Assembly: GCA_035551935.1 (NCBI GenBank)
Contig: DASZMJ010000144.1
Location: 1-13,225, forward strand
Reading direction: 5' to 3'
Source: DASZMJ01 sp035551935
GTDB lineage: Bacteria > Planctomycetota > Planctomycetia > Isosphaerales > Isosphaeraceae
Length of the DNA: 13,225 nt
A model generated the notes under the pieces. It was not told where the DNA came from. It saw nothing but the letters and a program-made list of their open reading frames with translations, and searched no databases. A program made the translations under genes and the position numbers. Positions 6,524 to 13,222 of the stretch are shown piece after piece (position 1 is the first letter of the stretch; each line of letters starts with the position of its first letter).

Positions 6524-7831
6524 TCATTTCGCCCTCCGCGCCCATCGCAACGCAAGCTCCCTGGCCAGTTGCGCCGTCGTGCCCAGCATCGCGGACTGGA
6601 ACAAATCCTCGGGCTTCGGACTCCAGCTGGTGAGTTCGATCGCGCCGGCGAGGCTCACCGCGTCGATCCGGCGCCGGGCGAACGGGGCATGGCCCTTCGG
6701 GATCGGCGACCAGTTGCTCTCCCGGTGGGGAATCCAGAGGTCGCGCGCCGCCGTCTGGGCCAGCCAGAGCGGCCCCTCGGTGCCGCTCAGCACAATCTGG
6801 TTGCCGTAACCTGGCGATTGGACACTGATGACGAGCGTGGGGCGACCCGGCCAATCCTCGGCGACGATCCTCGCAAGCTCCCGCGCCCCGGCCTGCCCGG
6901 CGGTCCTGGCTCCTACGGCCGCGAACGCGACGTCGAGCCCCTCCTTCGCATCGACGGGCCAGGCCCGCGCCAGCTCGATCAGGAGGGCCAGGCCGGTGCG
7001 ATTCTCCGCGTCCTGAAGTGCGTAGCGCGCGGTAAAGAGAGGCCAGCCACGGACCAGGACCGCGAGCCAGACCCACGAGACCATCGTCACGGGCATGGCC
7101 CAGGCTTCGAGACCGACCCGGCTCATCACCGCCACGACGACGCTCGAGCCGACGAAGGCGAAGGCGAGCAGGTATCCTCGACGCTGGTCCAGCAGATCGT
7201 TGCCAGATCGTCGAGAGGGTCGGTAGACGACGTAAGACACGAGGAGGCCGGCCAGGAACAGGAGAGTCGGCAAGACGTAAAGGTCGAACCAACGCCAGCC
7301 GAGGTCGGGCCGGTCTGGGTCGCCCACATTGGACCAGGTCAACATCCAGAGAAAAAAGATGTCCCATTGAGCTCGCATCCGCGCCGCCCATCCCGGCGGG
7401 TTCGTGTCGAGGTGTGTGAGGAGGAGGACGCGAGCGCGGGGCGATTCGGCCCCGGGCCGCGTCGCGAGGACGATCGGGGTGCGGATCCGCGGCGGCAGGC
7501 CGCGACCGAGCCATCGAAAGAGGCCGGTGGCGAACGCGGCCGCCAGGGCGAAGGTGGCCAGCGAGGACACTTCGTGGGCGAACTTCGAGGTCGAGAGGAT
7601 CGCGATGGTAGCGGTCACCCCGAGCCCGAGCCAGCCGACCCGCTCGCCGATCAACTCGGGGAACAGCGAGCCGACCGCCTCGCGCCGCTCGACCGAGAGG
7701 CCCGAGTCTTGCAAATGCTGCGCGACAGAATCGGCCGCGCGGCGCTCGGCCTCGGACCCGGCGGGGCGGGCAGAGTCGAGGGCGCGGACGTGGGCCATCG
7801 TCCGATCGACATCAAAACGCATGTGGGTCAT
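6524..7831 (-). CDS. Membrane-embedded M28-peptidase-like protein, probably catalytically inactive
   Basis: The ~435-residue protein shows pieces of a zinc aminopeptidase (M28) fold split by membrane segments. RPAGSEAERRAADSVAQHL (22-40) is the typical N-terminal helix. Two hydrophobic stretches follow (about 65-82 and 90-109). The core strand LLLTHLD then gives H140-x-D142. About four further hydrophobic segments (157-170, 182-203, 219-237, 244-263) precede the NRTGLALLIELARAW helix. The metal-bridging Asp expected there is E276. The GEE catalytic motif reads G307-A-R309. The later metal Asp is Q338. Only the last His (H381 in GHAPF) is kept. I infer loss of peptidase activity. The start is chosen at ATG 7831 (AAGGAG just upstream); ATG 7822 gives better spacing to that site. 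It is divergent from the cation transporter and convergent with aroA. It could instead be a distant membrane family with an unknown active site. Confidence 0.8.
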   Translation of the reverse strand: MTHMRFDVDRTMAHVRALDSARPAGSEAERRAADSVAQHLQDSGLSVERREAVGSLFPELIGERVGWLGLGVTATIAILSTSKFAHEVSSLATFALAAAFATGLFRWLGRGLPPRIRTPIVLATRPGAESPRARVLLLTHLDTNPPGWAARMRAQWDIFFLWMLTWSNVGDPDRPDLGWRWFDLYVLPTLLFLAGLLVSYVVYRPSRRSGNDLLDQRRGYLLAFAFVGSSVVVAVMSRVGLEAWAMPVTMVSWVWLAVLVRGWPLFTARYALQDAENRTGLALLIELARAWPVDAKEGLDVAFAAVGARTAGQAGARELARIVAEDWPGRPTLVISVQSPGYGNQIVLSGTEGPLWLAQTAARDLWIPHRESNWSPIPKGHAPFARRRIDAVSLAGAIELTSWSPKPEDLFQSAMLGTTAQLARELALRWARRAK

Positions 7832-7896
7832 GGCTCCTTGGTCCCCTTCCATGATCGCCCGGAGCCGCCGTCTTCGCCAGCGGGGGCTCCCTTCCC

Positions 7897-7917
7897 CCCT
7901 CTTCCACCGGGAGCGGG
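7897..7917 (-). repeat. Short extragenic repeat, copy 1
   Basis: Read on the minus strand, these 21 bases begin CCCGCTCCC and end AGAGGG. They match the 21 bases at 13202-13222 at 18 of 21 positions. The copy lies in the 119-bp divergent gap between the M28-like gene (start 7831) and the cation transporter (start 7951). The surrounding CTTCCACC/GGTGAAAG arms can fold into an 8-pair stem with one mismatch. It resembles the extragenic motif of form CCCTCACCCC...GGGAGAGGG seen in many GC-rich genomes. Confidence 0.5.
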
Positions 7918-7950
7918 TGAAAGACGGGCACCGACGCAAGGGATCGCGCG

Positions 7951-8952
7951 ATGAGCCACAACCATCCGAACGAGGGCGGCCGGCAGACGGCGGCGGTGCT
8001 GTCGCTGGTCGTGGGCGTGGGCATGCTGCTGGGCAAGTGGGGCGCGTACCTGATCACGGGGTCGCACGCGATCCTTTCCGACGCGCTCGAGTCCGTCGTC
8101 CACGTCGCGGCGACGGCCTTCGCCCTGCTCAGCATCCGCCTCAGTGCGCGGCCGCCGGACCCGAAGTATCCCTATGGTTATGGGAAGGTCACGTTCTTCT
8201 CCGCGGGATTTGAAGGGGGACTGATCGCGCTGGCGGCGCTCGCGATCCTGTACGAGGCGATCCAGGGGTTCATCCGCGGCGAGCCGTTGCGGCGGCTCGA
8301 CGTGGGCATGGTCATCATCCTCATCGCCAGCGTCGTGAACCTGGCGCTGGGGTTCTGGCTGATCCACAAGGGAAAAACCACGAGATCGCTGATCCTGGAG
8401 GCCGACGGCGAGCACGTGCTAACCGACTCGTACACGAGCTTCGGCGTCCTGGCGGGCGTGGCGCTGGTCTGGGTGACGAAGCTGGAATGGCTCGACGGGG
8501 TGGTGGCGATCGCGGTGGCGATCAACATCCTCTGGACGGGCTACCGGCTGGTTCGCGAGGCGGTCACGGGCCTGATGGATCGGGCGGACCCGCAGGTGCT
8601 CGCGAAGATCGTCGATGCGCTCCAGCAGGGCCGACGGCCGGGCTGGATCGACCTGCACCAGCTCCGCTCGTGGCAGTCGGGCGACCGGACGTACGTCGAC
8701 TTCCACCTCGTGGTCCCCGAGGACTGGTCCGTCGTCCAGCTCCACGAGACCAACGACGCCGCCCGCGACCTGCTCCGATCGGCGCTCGGCACGCCGACCG
8801 ACGTCATCATCCACTTCGATCCCGATATGTCCCGGTTCGACCCCCAGACCACCTGGACCGTCGAGCGGGCCGTGCGCGTGCCCGGCCCCGACGACCCGGC
8901 GTTCGACGCCGACGAGGCCGAGGCGAGCGTAGTGGAAGGCCGGTCCCCATGA
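7951..8952 (+). CDS. Cation diffusion facilitator (CDF) family transporter
   Basis: This inner-membrane antiporter exports divalent metal ions (zinc, iron, manganese or similar) in exchange for protons. The 333-residue protein has six predicted helices, then a cytosolic dimerisation domain from about residue 205 (LHQLRSWQSGDRTYVDFHLVVPEDW ... VIIHFDPD) and a ~40-residue acidic tail. Metal-site motifs: helix 2 carries H39 and SDALES with D44, but the second Asp of the DxxxD pair of YiiP is S48; helix 5 carries the usual H155-x-x-x-D159. HPN and HNH at the N-terminus add possible metal-binding His. The helix-2 change means the ion cannot be predicted by analogy with YiiP. ATG 7951 is preceded by AAGGGA about 10 bases upstream. 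Its stop overlaps the cutC start (ATGA at 8949-8952), so the two are translationally coupled. Confidence 0.93.
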   Translation: MSHNHPNEGGRQTAAVLSLVVGVGMLLGKWGAYLITGSHAILSDALESVVHVAATAFALLSIRLSARPPDPKYPYGYGKVTFFSAGFEGGLIALAALAILYEAIQGFIRGEPLRRLDVGMVIILIASVVNLALGFWLIHKGKTTRSLILEADGEHVLTDSYTSFGVLAGVALVWVTKLEWLDGVVAIAVAINILWTGYRLVREAVTGLMDRADPQVLAKIVDALQQGRRPGWIDLHQLRSWQSGDRTYVDFHLVVPEDWSVVQLHETNDAARDLLRSALGTPTDVIIHFDPDMSRFDPQTTWTVERAVRVPGPDDPAFDADEAEASVVEGRSP

Positions 8953-9695
8953 CACCGTCCCGCGTCCTGCTCGAAACCTGCATCGCCTCCGTCGCCGACG
9001 CCCGCGCCGCGTCTTCCGGCGGCGCCGACCGGCTCGAACTGAACTCCGCGCTCTGGCTCGGCGGGTTGACGCCCTCGCTCGGGCTCTTGATCGAGGTCAA
9101 GGCCGCCGTCGCTCTCCCCGTCATCGCGATGGCCCGCCCGAGGCCGGGCGGATTCCGGTACGACGAGGGGGACTACCGCGTCCTCCGCCGCGACGTCGAC
9201 CTCATGCTCGCCCACGGCGCCGACGGCATCGCGTTCGGAATCCTGAACGACGACGGCACGATCGACCTCGACCGCACCCGCGTCGTCGTCCGCCAGGTCG
9301 GCGACCGCGCCGCCGTCTTCCACCGGGCCTTCGACGTCGTGCCCGACCCATTCGTCGCGCTGGAACAGCTCATCGACCTCGGCGTCCGCCGCGTCCTGAC
9401 CAGCGGCCAGCAGGAATCCGCCTACAACGGCATCCCCCTCCTCGCCGACCTCATCCGCCTCGCCGCCGGCCGAATCGAGGTCCTCCCGGCCGGCGGGATC
9501 AACCGATTCACGGTCAAGGACGTGATCGACCGGACCGGCTGCGATCAGGTCCACGCCTCGTTGCGGCATTCGCTGCCGGACCCTTCGACCTCCGCGCGCC
9601 CCCGCATCACCTTCGGCGGCTCGCTTCGACAGCGCGAGGACAGCTTCGATACGACGGATGCGGGGTCCGTCGCCGAGTTGTGCCGGTCCCTGTAG
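8949..9695 (+). CDS. cutC: Copper homeostasis protein CutC family
   Basis: CutC is a cytosolic TIM-barrel protein linked to copper tolerance; its biochemical activity is not settled. The protein has 248 residues, the same as E. coli CutC, and the family blocks are clear: LLETCIASVADARAA and GGADRLELNSAL at the N-terminus, GGLTPSLGLL, MARPRPGGFRY, GADGIAFGILNDDGTID, VFHRAFDVVPDP, LGVRRVLTSGQ, and VLPAGGIN. The longer open frame extending upstream to 8487 is shadow sequence inside the transporter gene. ATG 8949 has GGAAGG nine bases upstream and overlaps the transporter stop by four bases. Pairing with a metal efflux protein supports a metal-homeostasis role. The TAG stop lies inside the left arm of the 9692-9717 palindrome. 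Confidence 0.94.
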   Translation: MTPSRVLLETCIASVADARAASSGGADRLELNSALWLGGLTPSLGLLIEVKAAVALPVIAMARPRPGGFRYDEGDYRVLRRDVDLMLAHGADGIAFGILNDDGTIDLDRTRVVVRQVGDRAAVFHRAFDVVPDPFVALEQLIDLGVRRVLTSGQQESAYNGIPLLADLIRLAAGRIEVLPAGGINRFTVKDVIDRTGCDQVHASLRHSLPDPSTSARPRITFGGSLRQREDSFDTTDAGSVAELCRSL

Positions 9696-9717
9696 GGTCC
9701 GCTATTGCGGACCCTAC
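9692..9717. terminator. Perfect 11-bp palindrome filling the gap between convergent genes
   Basis: Arms GTAGGGTCCGC (9692-9702) and GCGGACCCTAC (9707-9717) are exact reverse complements around TATT. The left arm contains the cutC stop codon (9693-9695), and the element fills almost the whole 25-bp gap before the stop of the oxidoreductase at 9721. It is well placed as a bidirectional terminator, although no T-run follows on either side. Its ends resemble those of the other large palindromes in this window. Confidence 0.8.
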
Positions 9718-9720
9718 GGA

Positions 9721-11025
9721 TCAATACTCCGGATAATCCCAGGGCTTGCGGTACTCGCGGCGGAGCATGCGGGTGGCCTCGTCGTCGTCGAGGACGACCT
9801 GCTTATCGGCGTCCCAGTGGAGGGTGCGCTTGAGCTTGAGCGCGAGCATGGCCAGGAGGCTCATGTTGGTGGAGCGGTAGCCGATCTCGATGTCGGAGAT
9901 GGGGCGCTGGCCGCTCTGGATGCAGGCGAGGAAGTTGGCGAAGAGCTCGCGGATGTTCTGGTCGTCGGGCTCGTGGAGCTGGGCGTCCTCGTGGACGATC
10001 GGCTTGCGGTGATCGGCGGGATAGAAGGTCCAGCCGTCGAGCCAGCCCATGTGGAAAGTGCCCTCGGTGCCGTAGAAGTAGCAGCCGACGGCCTGGTCGG
10101 GATGCGTCTTCTCGGCGCGGTTGCCGGCGTACTGGCGATGCTCCCAGACGGCGGTGAACGACTCGAACTCGAACTGGGCGACCTGCGTGTCGGGCGCGGT
10201 GGTGTTGTCCTGCTTGATGTGCCGGCCGCCGGTCGAGGCGATCCGCTTGGGGGCCTTCTCGTCGGTCCACCAGAGGATCTGGTCCATCCAGTGGATGCCC
10301 CAGTCGCCGAGGGTGCCGTTGGCGTAGTCGAGGAACTGGCGGAAGCCCTTCGGGTGCATCGCGCGGTTGAAGGAGTGATAGGGGGCGGGGCCGCACCACA
10401 TGTCCCAGTCGAGGCCCTTGGGCGGGTCGGAGTCGGGCACGGGATGGCCGGGGCCCCCGGCGTAGTGGACGAAGGCGCGGACCATGCCGATCTTGCCGGC
10501 GCGACCGTCCTTGAGGAACTTCATCCCCGAGACGTTGTGCGGCGAGACCCGACGGTGCGTGCCGACCTGGCAGACGCGGTCGTTGTCGCGCGCCGCCTTG
10601 ACCATCGCGCGGCCTTCATACACGGTGTGGCCGATCGGCTTCTCGACGTAAACATTCGCGCCCGACTTCATCGCCGCGATCGCGATCAACGGGTGCCAGT
10701 GGTCGGGCGTGGCGACGATGACGATCTCGGGCTTCTCCTTGTCGAGCAGCTCGCGGAAGTCCTTGTAGTTCTTCGGCTCGGCGCGGCTGACCTTCGCCAC
10801 CTCGGCCTTGCTGGTCTCGAGCTGATGGTCGTCGACGTCGCACATCGCGACGAGGTCGCACTGGCCCGAGCGGAGGGCCTCGCGGACGATGTTGGTGCCC
10901 CACCAGCCGGTGCCGATGAGGGCGGTCTTGTACGACTTGCCCGCCTTGGCCTCGGTCCGGACCGCCGGCCCCGCGACGGCCAGGCCGGCGGCCGTCGCCT
11001 TGACGAACTCGCGGCGCGTGAACAT
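9721..11025 (-). CDS. Gfo/Idh/MocA family oxidoreductase with twin-arginine signal
   Basis: This is a secreted NAD(P)-dependent sugar oxidoreductase-like protein of 434 residues. It begins MFTRREFVKATAAGLAVAG, a twin-arginine export signal (R4-R5) followed by a hydrophobic stretch. The Rossmann domain shows G38-T-G40-W-W-G43, CDVDD at 62-66, ATPDHWHP from 105 and the family E128-K129-P130 motif. The C-terminal domain carries GDWGIHWMD with D241 and H245, the usual catalytic/substrate positions. ATG 11025 is chosen because the Tat signal starts there and GAGG lies nine bases upstream; the longer frame to 11118 runs through the 11048-11136 inverted repeat. It follows a Tat-signal sugar isomerase on the same strand, suggesting joint work on a sugar or cyclitol in the periplasm. 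Planctomycetes carry many paralogues of this family, so the substrate cannot be assigned. Confidence 0.94.
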   Translation of the reverse strand: MFTRREFVKATAAGLAVAGPAVRTEAKAGKSYKTALIGTGWWGTNIVREALRSGQCDLVAMCDVDDHQLETSKAEVAKVSRAEPKNYKDFRELLDKEKPEIVIVATPDHWHPLIAIAAMKSGANVYVEKPIGHTVYEGRAMVKAARDNDRVCQVGTHRRVSPHNVSGMKFLKDGRAGKIGMVRAFVHYAGGPGHPVPDSDPPKGLDWDMWCGPAPYHSFNRAMHPKGFRQFLDYANGTLGDWGIHWMDQILWWTDEKAPKRIASTGGRHIKQDNTTAPDTQVAQFEFESFTAVWEHRQYAGNRAEKTHPDQAVGCYFYGTEGTFHMGWLDGWTFYPADHRKPIVHEDAQLHEPDDQNIRELFANFLACIQSGQRPISDIEIGYRSTNMSLLAMLALKLKRTLHWDADKQVVLDDDEATRMLRREYRKPWDYPEY

Positions 11026-11047
11026 GGGAGTTGCCTCACTGTTTGCA

Positions 11048-11136
11048 GTAGCAGGCACGCTCCGCGTGCCGTCCGCCGTTCCAGCACGTTCTTGTGTTGC
11101 GGTTGCGGCGGACGGCACGCGGAGCGTGCCTGCTAC
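11048..11136. repeat. Perfect 31-bp inverted repeat with 27-nt loop
   Basis: The left arm (11048-11078) begins GTAGCAGGCACGC and the right arm (11106-11136) ends GCGTGCCTGCTAC; all 31 positions are complementary. The loop is 11079-11105. The element fills the 124-bp gap between two same-strand genes, so it lies in the leader of the Gfo/Idh gene. Its sub-block GCACGC-TCC-GCGTGC is itself palindromic. Perfect arms imply recent origin or active maintenance. It probably belongs to a dispersed extragenic palindrome family, and could attenuate or separate expression of the two genes. No terminal direct repeats or transposase are seen. Confidence 0.9.
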
Positions 11137-11149
11137 GGAGAGAAAGAAC

Positions 11150-12124
11150 TCACGCCAGGCTCCGACGTACGACGGCCCGCAGCTTCTCGATGCCGGTGCG
11201 GGCGACGGTGGTGGCGTCCTGCTTCCAGTACTCGCGGTTGAAGAGCTCGATCGAGAGCATCCCCTTGTAGCCGATGTCGCGCAACGCGCGGATCACCTCG
11301 CCGAGCGGGGCGACGCCGTCGCCGGGATAGACGCGCATCGAGTCGTTGACCTCGGATCGCGGCGGCGAGGCGGGGTAGTCGTTGAAGTGGAAGCAGCCGA
11401 TGGCCGAGCCCGAGAGCAAGCGGAGGCCCTGGAACGACGAGCCCCCTTTATACAAGTGGAAGACGTCGGGCAGGATGCACGCCTTGGGATGGCCGCTGTC
11501 GATGGCGATCATCGCGGCCTCGCCGAGCCGGCCCAGGGTCTTCGACGGGCCCCAGACCTCGACCTCGGGGACGACGCCGAACTCGTCGCCGAGCTCGATC
11601 AGGGCGCGGTAACGCTCGGCGAGCTTGCTGAGGTCGACGATCCGCGTGCCCGTGGCGCCCGATGGGGGGGCGGCGAGCCGCTTGCCGCCGATGGCGCGGA
11701 CCATCTCGAAGTTGCGGCGGGCCTCGTCGAGCGCCTTCTTGCGGCGCCCCTCGTCGTCGACCGCCCACTCGAAGAAGCCGATGGCGCTCTCGACGCTCAG
11801 GTTCAGGTCGGCCAGCTTCTTGCCCAGGTCCGACAGCGAGCCACCCTTCTTCGTGTAGTCGTCGAGCTCTCGGATCCAGGGCTCGATGCCGTGATAGCCG
11901 GCCTTCGAGGCGATCGCGGCCTCCTCGGTGATGGGCAGCTTCTGGCCCATCAACGTGCTGGTATTCAGGCAATAGCCGAACGGCTCGTCCTTCGGCCGGT
12001 CGGCGGCGCGGGCGGTCGAGGACGTCGTCACGGAGGCGGCGACGGCCGTCGCCGACGTGGCGAGCCAGGCGCGTCGGGTCAGTTCGGTCGGCACGGTGTC
12101 GGCCCTCGCTCGGGATTGCGGCAT
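11150..12124 (-). CDS. Tat-exported sugar phosphate isomerase/epimerase (xylose isomerase-like TIM barrel)
   Basis: This 324-residue protein has a TIM-barrel fold of the AP-endonuclease-2/xylose-isomerase-like family (PF01261 type). Members isomerise or epimerise sugars or cyclitols using a divalent metal. The N-terminus carries a twin-arginine motif (T16-R17-R18-A-W-L), a hydrophobic Ala/Thr/Val stretch and an Ala-rich end near residue 41, so export is likely. Likely metal ligands are E189 (PEVEVWG), D220 (ILPDVFH), H246 (CFHFND) and E293 (SIELFNREYW), the four canonical positions. GYHGIEPW (76-83) is the usual strand-2 block. ATG 12124 is the only ATG close before the signal; the open frame further upstream overlaps holA and is shadow. 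It lies 50 bp after holA and upstream of the Gfo/Idh gene, with the 31-bp inverted repeat between. The substrate is unknown. Confidence 0.92.
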   Translation of the reverse strand: MPQSRARADTVPTELTRRAWLATSATAVAASVTTSSTARAADRPKDEPFGYCLNTSTLMGQKLPITEEAAIASKAGYHGIEPWIRELDDYTKKGGSLSDLGKKLADLNLSVESAIGFFEWAVDDEGRRKKALDEARRNFEMVRAIGGKRLAAPPSGATGTRIVDLSKLAERYRALIELGDEFGVVPEVEVWGPSKTLGRLGEAAMIAIDSGHPKACILPDVFHLYKGGSSFQGLRLLSGSAIGCFHFNDYPASPPRSEVNDSMRVYPGDGVAPLGEVIRALRDIGYKGMLSIELFNREYWKQDATTVARTGIEKLRAVVRRSLA

Positions 12125-12149
12125 GCGGAACGCGGATTGATTGTAATGC

Positions 12150-12165
12150 GCGGTCCGCAGACCGC
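12150..12165. terminator. Small hairpin just after holA
   Basis: GCGGTC (12150-12155) and GACCGC (12160-12165) pair perfectly around CGCA, 9 bases past the holA stop on the minus strand, and are followed by an A/T-richer stretch (GCATTACAATCAATCC). It could be a weak terminator or a remnant of the same palindrome type as 9692-9717, with which it shares GGTCCGC. It lies within the 50-bp gap before the isomerase start. Confidence 0.4.
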
Positions 12166-12174
12166 AACCGGCCG

Positions 12175-13179
12175 CTAGTCCTCGCGCTCGCGGGCGAGTC
12201 GGACGAGCAGCCGCTCGACGACGACGCGAGGGGGGAGCTGCGAGCCGCCTTTGAGGTCGAGGTCGGCGCGGAGGAGCCACTCGGGAAGGCTGGCGACGCG
12301 CGTGGGGCCGAGGTGGGCGTGCTGCTGGCCGGTCTTCCGGGTGAAATACGGATTGATGCCGGCCTCGCGGCAGGCGGCCTCGAGGTCCTTGCGGCCGAGG
12401 CGGGCCTGGCCGGCGTGGTAGACGCGGAGCAACGACGAGCAGAGCGCGGCGACGAGCCGGACGGGGTGCTCGCCCGAGGTCAGGAGGCGATCGAGCCCGA
12501 CGAGGGCCTCGTCGGCGCGGCCGGTCGTGGCGGCGTCGATGACGCCCCAGATCGCCTCGACCCGACCCGCGCCGACCATCCTCGCCACGTCGTCGCGGCG
12601 GATCGCCTTGAGGTCGCCGACGTAGATCGCCAGCTTCTCGACCTCCGACGCCAGCAGGCCGACCTCGGCGCCGACCAGCTCGACCAGGAGCACCGCAGCG
12701 TCCTGGTCGAGCTTGACCCCCTCGCGGCCCTTCGCCAATTGCACGAGCCAGGCCGGCAGCTCGGCCTCCTTGGGGGCCTTGCAGTCGATCGCCAGGCCGT
12801 TCTTCTCGACCAGCTTCGCCAGCCTCGTGTTCGACGGCCACGACTTGACCGACAGCACGAGCACGCCCGTCGCCGACGGCCGCTCGGCGTAGGCTTCGAG
12901 CCCCTTGCGATGCGCGGTGACGAACGGGTCGGCGTCCTCGACGATCGCCACCCGTCGCGGGGCGAGGAACGGCAGCGTGCGGACCTCGTCGAGCACATCG
13001 GCCAGGCTCGACTTGGCGCCCTCGAACCGCGAGACCGCCATGTCGTCGGGGTCCTCACCCAACGCGGTGCGGAGGATCGCATCGAGGGAGGCGCCGCGGA
13101 GATAGGCATCCTCGCCGAAGAGGGCATAGAGCGGGCGGGGCTCGGTCGAGGGCTCGCGGAGGAACGGGAAGGCGTGCAT
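12175..13179 (-). CDS. holA: DNA polymerase III subunit delta
   Basis: Delta is the clamp-loader subunit that opens the beta sliding clamp during chromosome replication. The 334-residue protein matches family length. The N-terminal AAA+-like domain, which lacks a functional P-loop in this subunit, begins with PLYALFGEDAYLRGASLDAIL (residues 16-36), followed by FEGAKSSLADVLDEVRTLPFLAPRRVAIVEDAD, the typical beta-clamp-facing region. The middle lid domain has VELVGAEVGLLASEVEKLAIYVG, and the C-terminal collar domain runs from EAIWGVIDAATTGRADEAL to the end. ATG 13179 starts close to the first strand. Upstream is an extragenic repeat whose GGTGAGGG may serve as a weak ribosome-binding site. It is the first visible gene of a minus-strand run with the two Tat-exported sugar enzymes, which have no known functional link to it. 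Confidence 0.94.
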   Translation of the reverse strand: MHAFPFLREPSTEPRPLYALFGEDAYLRGASLDAILRTALGEDPDDMAVSRFEGAKSSLADVLDEVRTLPFLAPRRVAIVEDADPFVTAHRKGLEAYAERPSATGVLVLSVKSWPSNTRLAKLVEKNGLAIDCKAPKEAELPAWLVQLAKGREGVKLDQDAAVLLVELVGAEVGLLASEVEKLAIYVGDLKAIRRDDVARMVGAGRVEAIWGVIDAATTGRADEALVGLDRLLTSGEHPVRLVAALCSSLLRVYHAGQARLGRKDLEAACREAGINPYFTRKTGQQHAHLGPTRVASLPEWLLRADLDLKGGSQLPPRVVVERLLVRLARERED

Positions 13180-13189
13180 GAGAGGGAGA

Positions 13190-13222
13190 CCCTCACCCCG
13201 GCCCGCTCCCAGGGGGAGAGGG
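13190..13222 (+). repeat. Extragenic repeat, copy 2, at the right edge of the window
   Basis: The stretch reads CCCTCACCCCGG, then CCCGCTCCC, then AGGGGGAGAGGG. CTCCC (13206-13210) and GGGAG (13214-13218) form a short stem. Positions 13202-13222 match 7897-7917 (minus) at 18 of 21 bases. It lies directly 5' of holA. It resembles a widespread extragenic palindrome type; the element may continue past the window edge. Confidence 0.55.

Noticed and set aside
6416..7954. 512-residue open frame on the plus strand opposite the M28-like gene
   Set aside because: It reads straight through the 6457-6521 palindrome and is Arg/Gly/Pro-rich, while the minus frame has hydrophobic segments and M28-like motifs.
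9658..11241. 527-residue plus-strand open frame opposite the Gfo/Idh gene
   Set aside because: It is repetitive Val/Ala/Glu/Asp-rich antisense sequence; the minus frame has the GxGxxG, EKP and Tat motifs.
12125..12841. N-terminal extension of the isomerase frame into holA
   Set aside because: The extension is Arg/Pro/Gly-rich shadow of holA; the Tat signal directly after ATG 12124 marks the true start.
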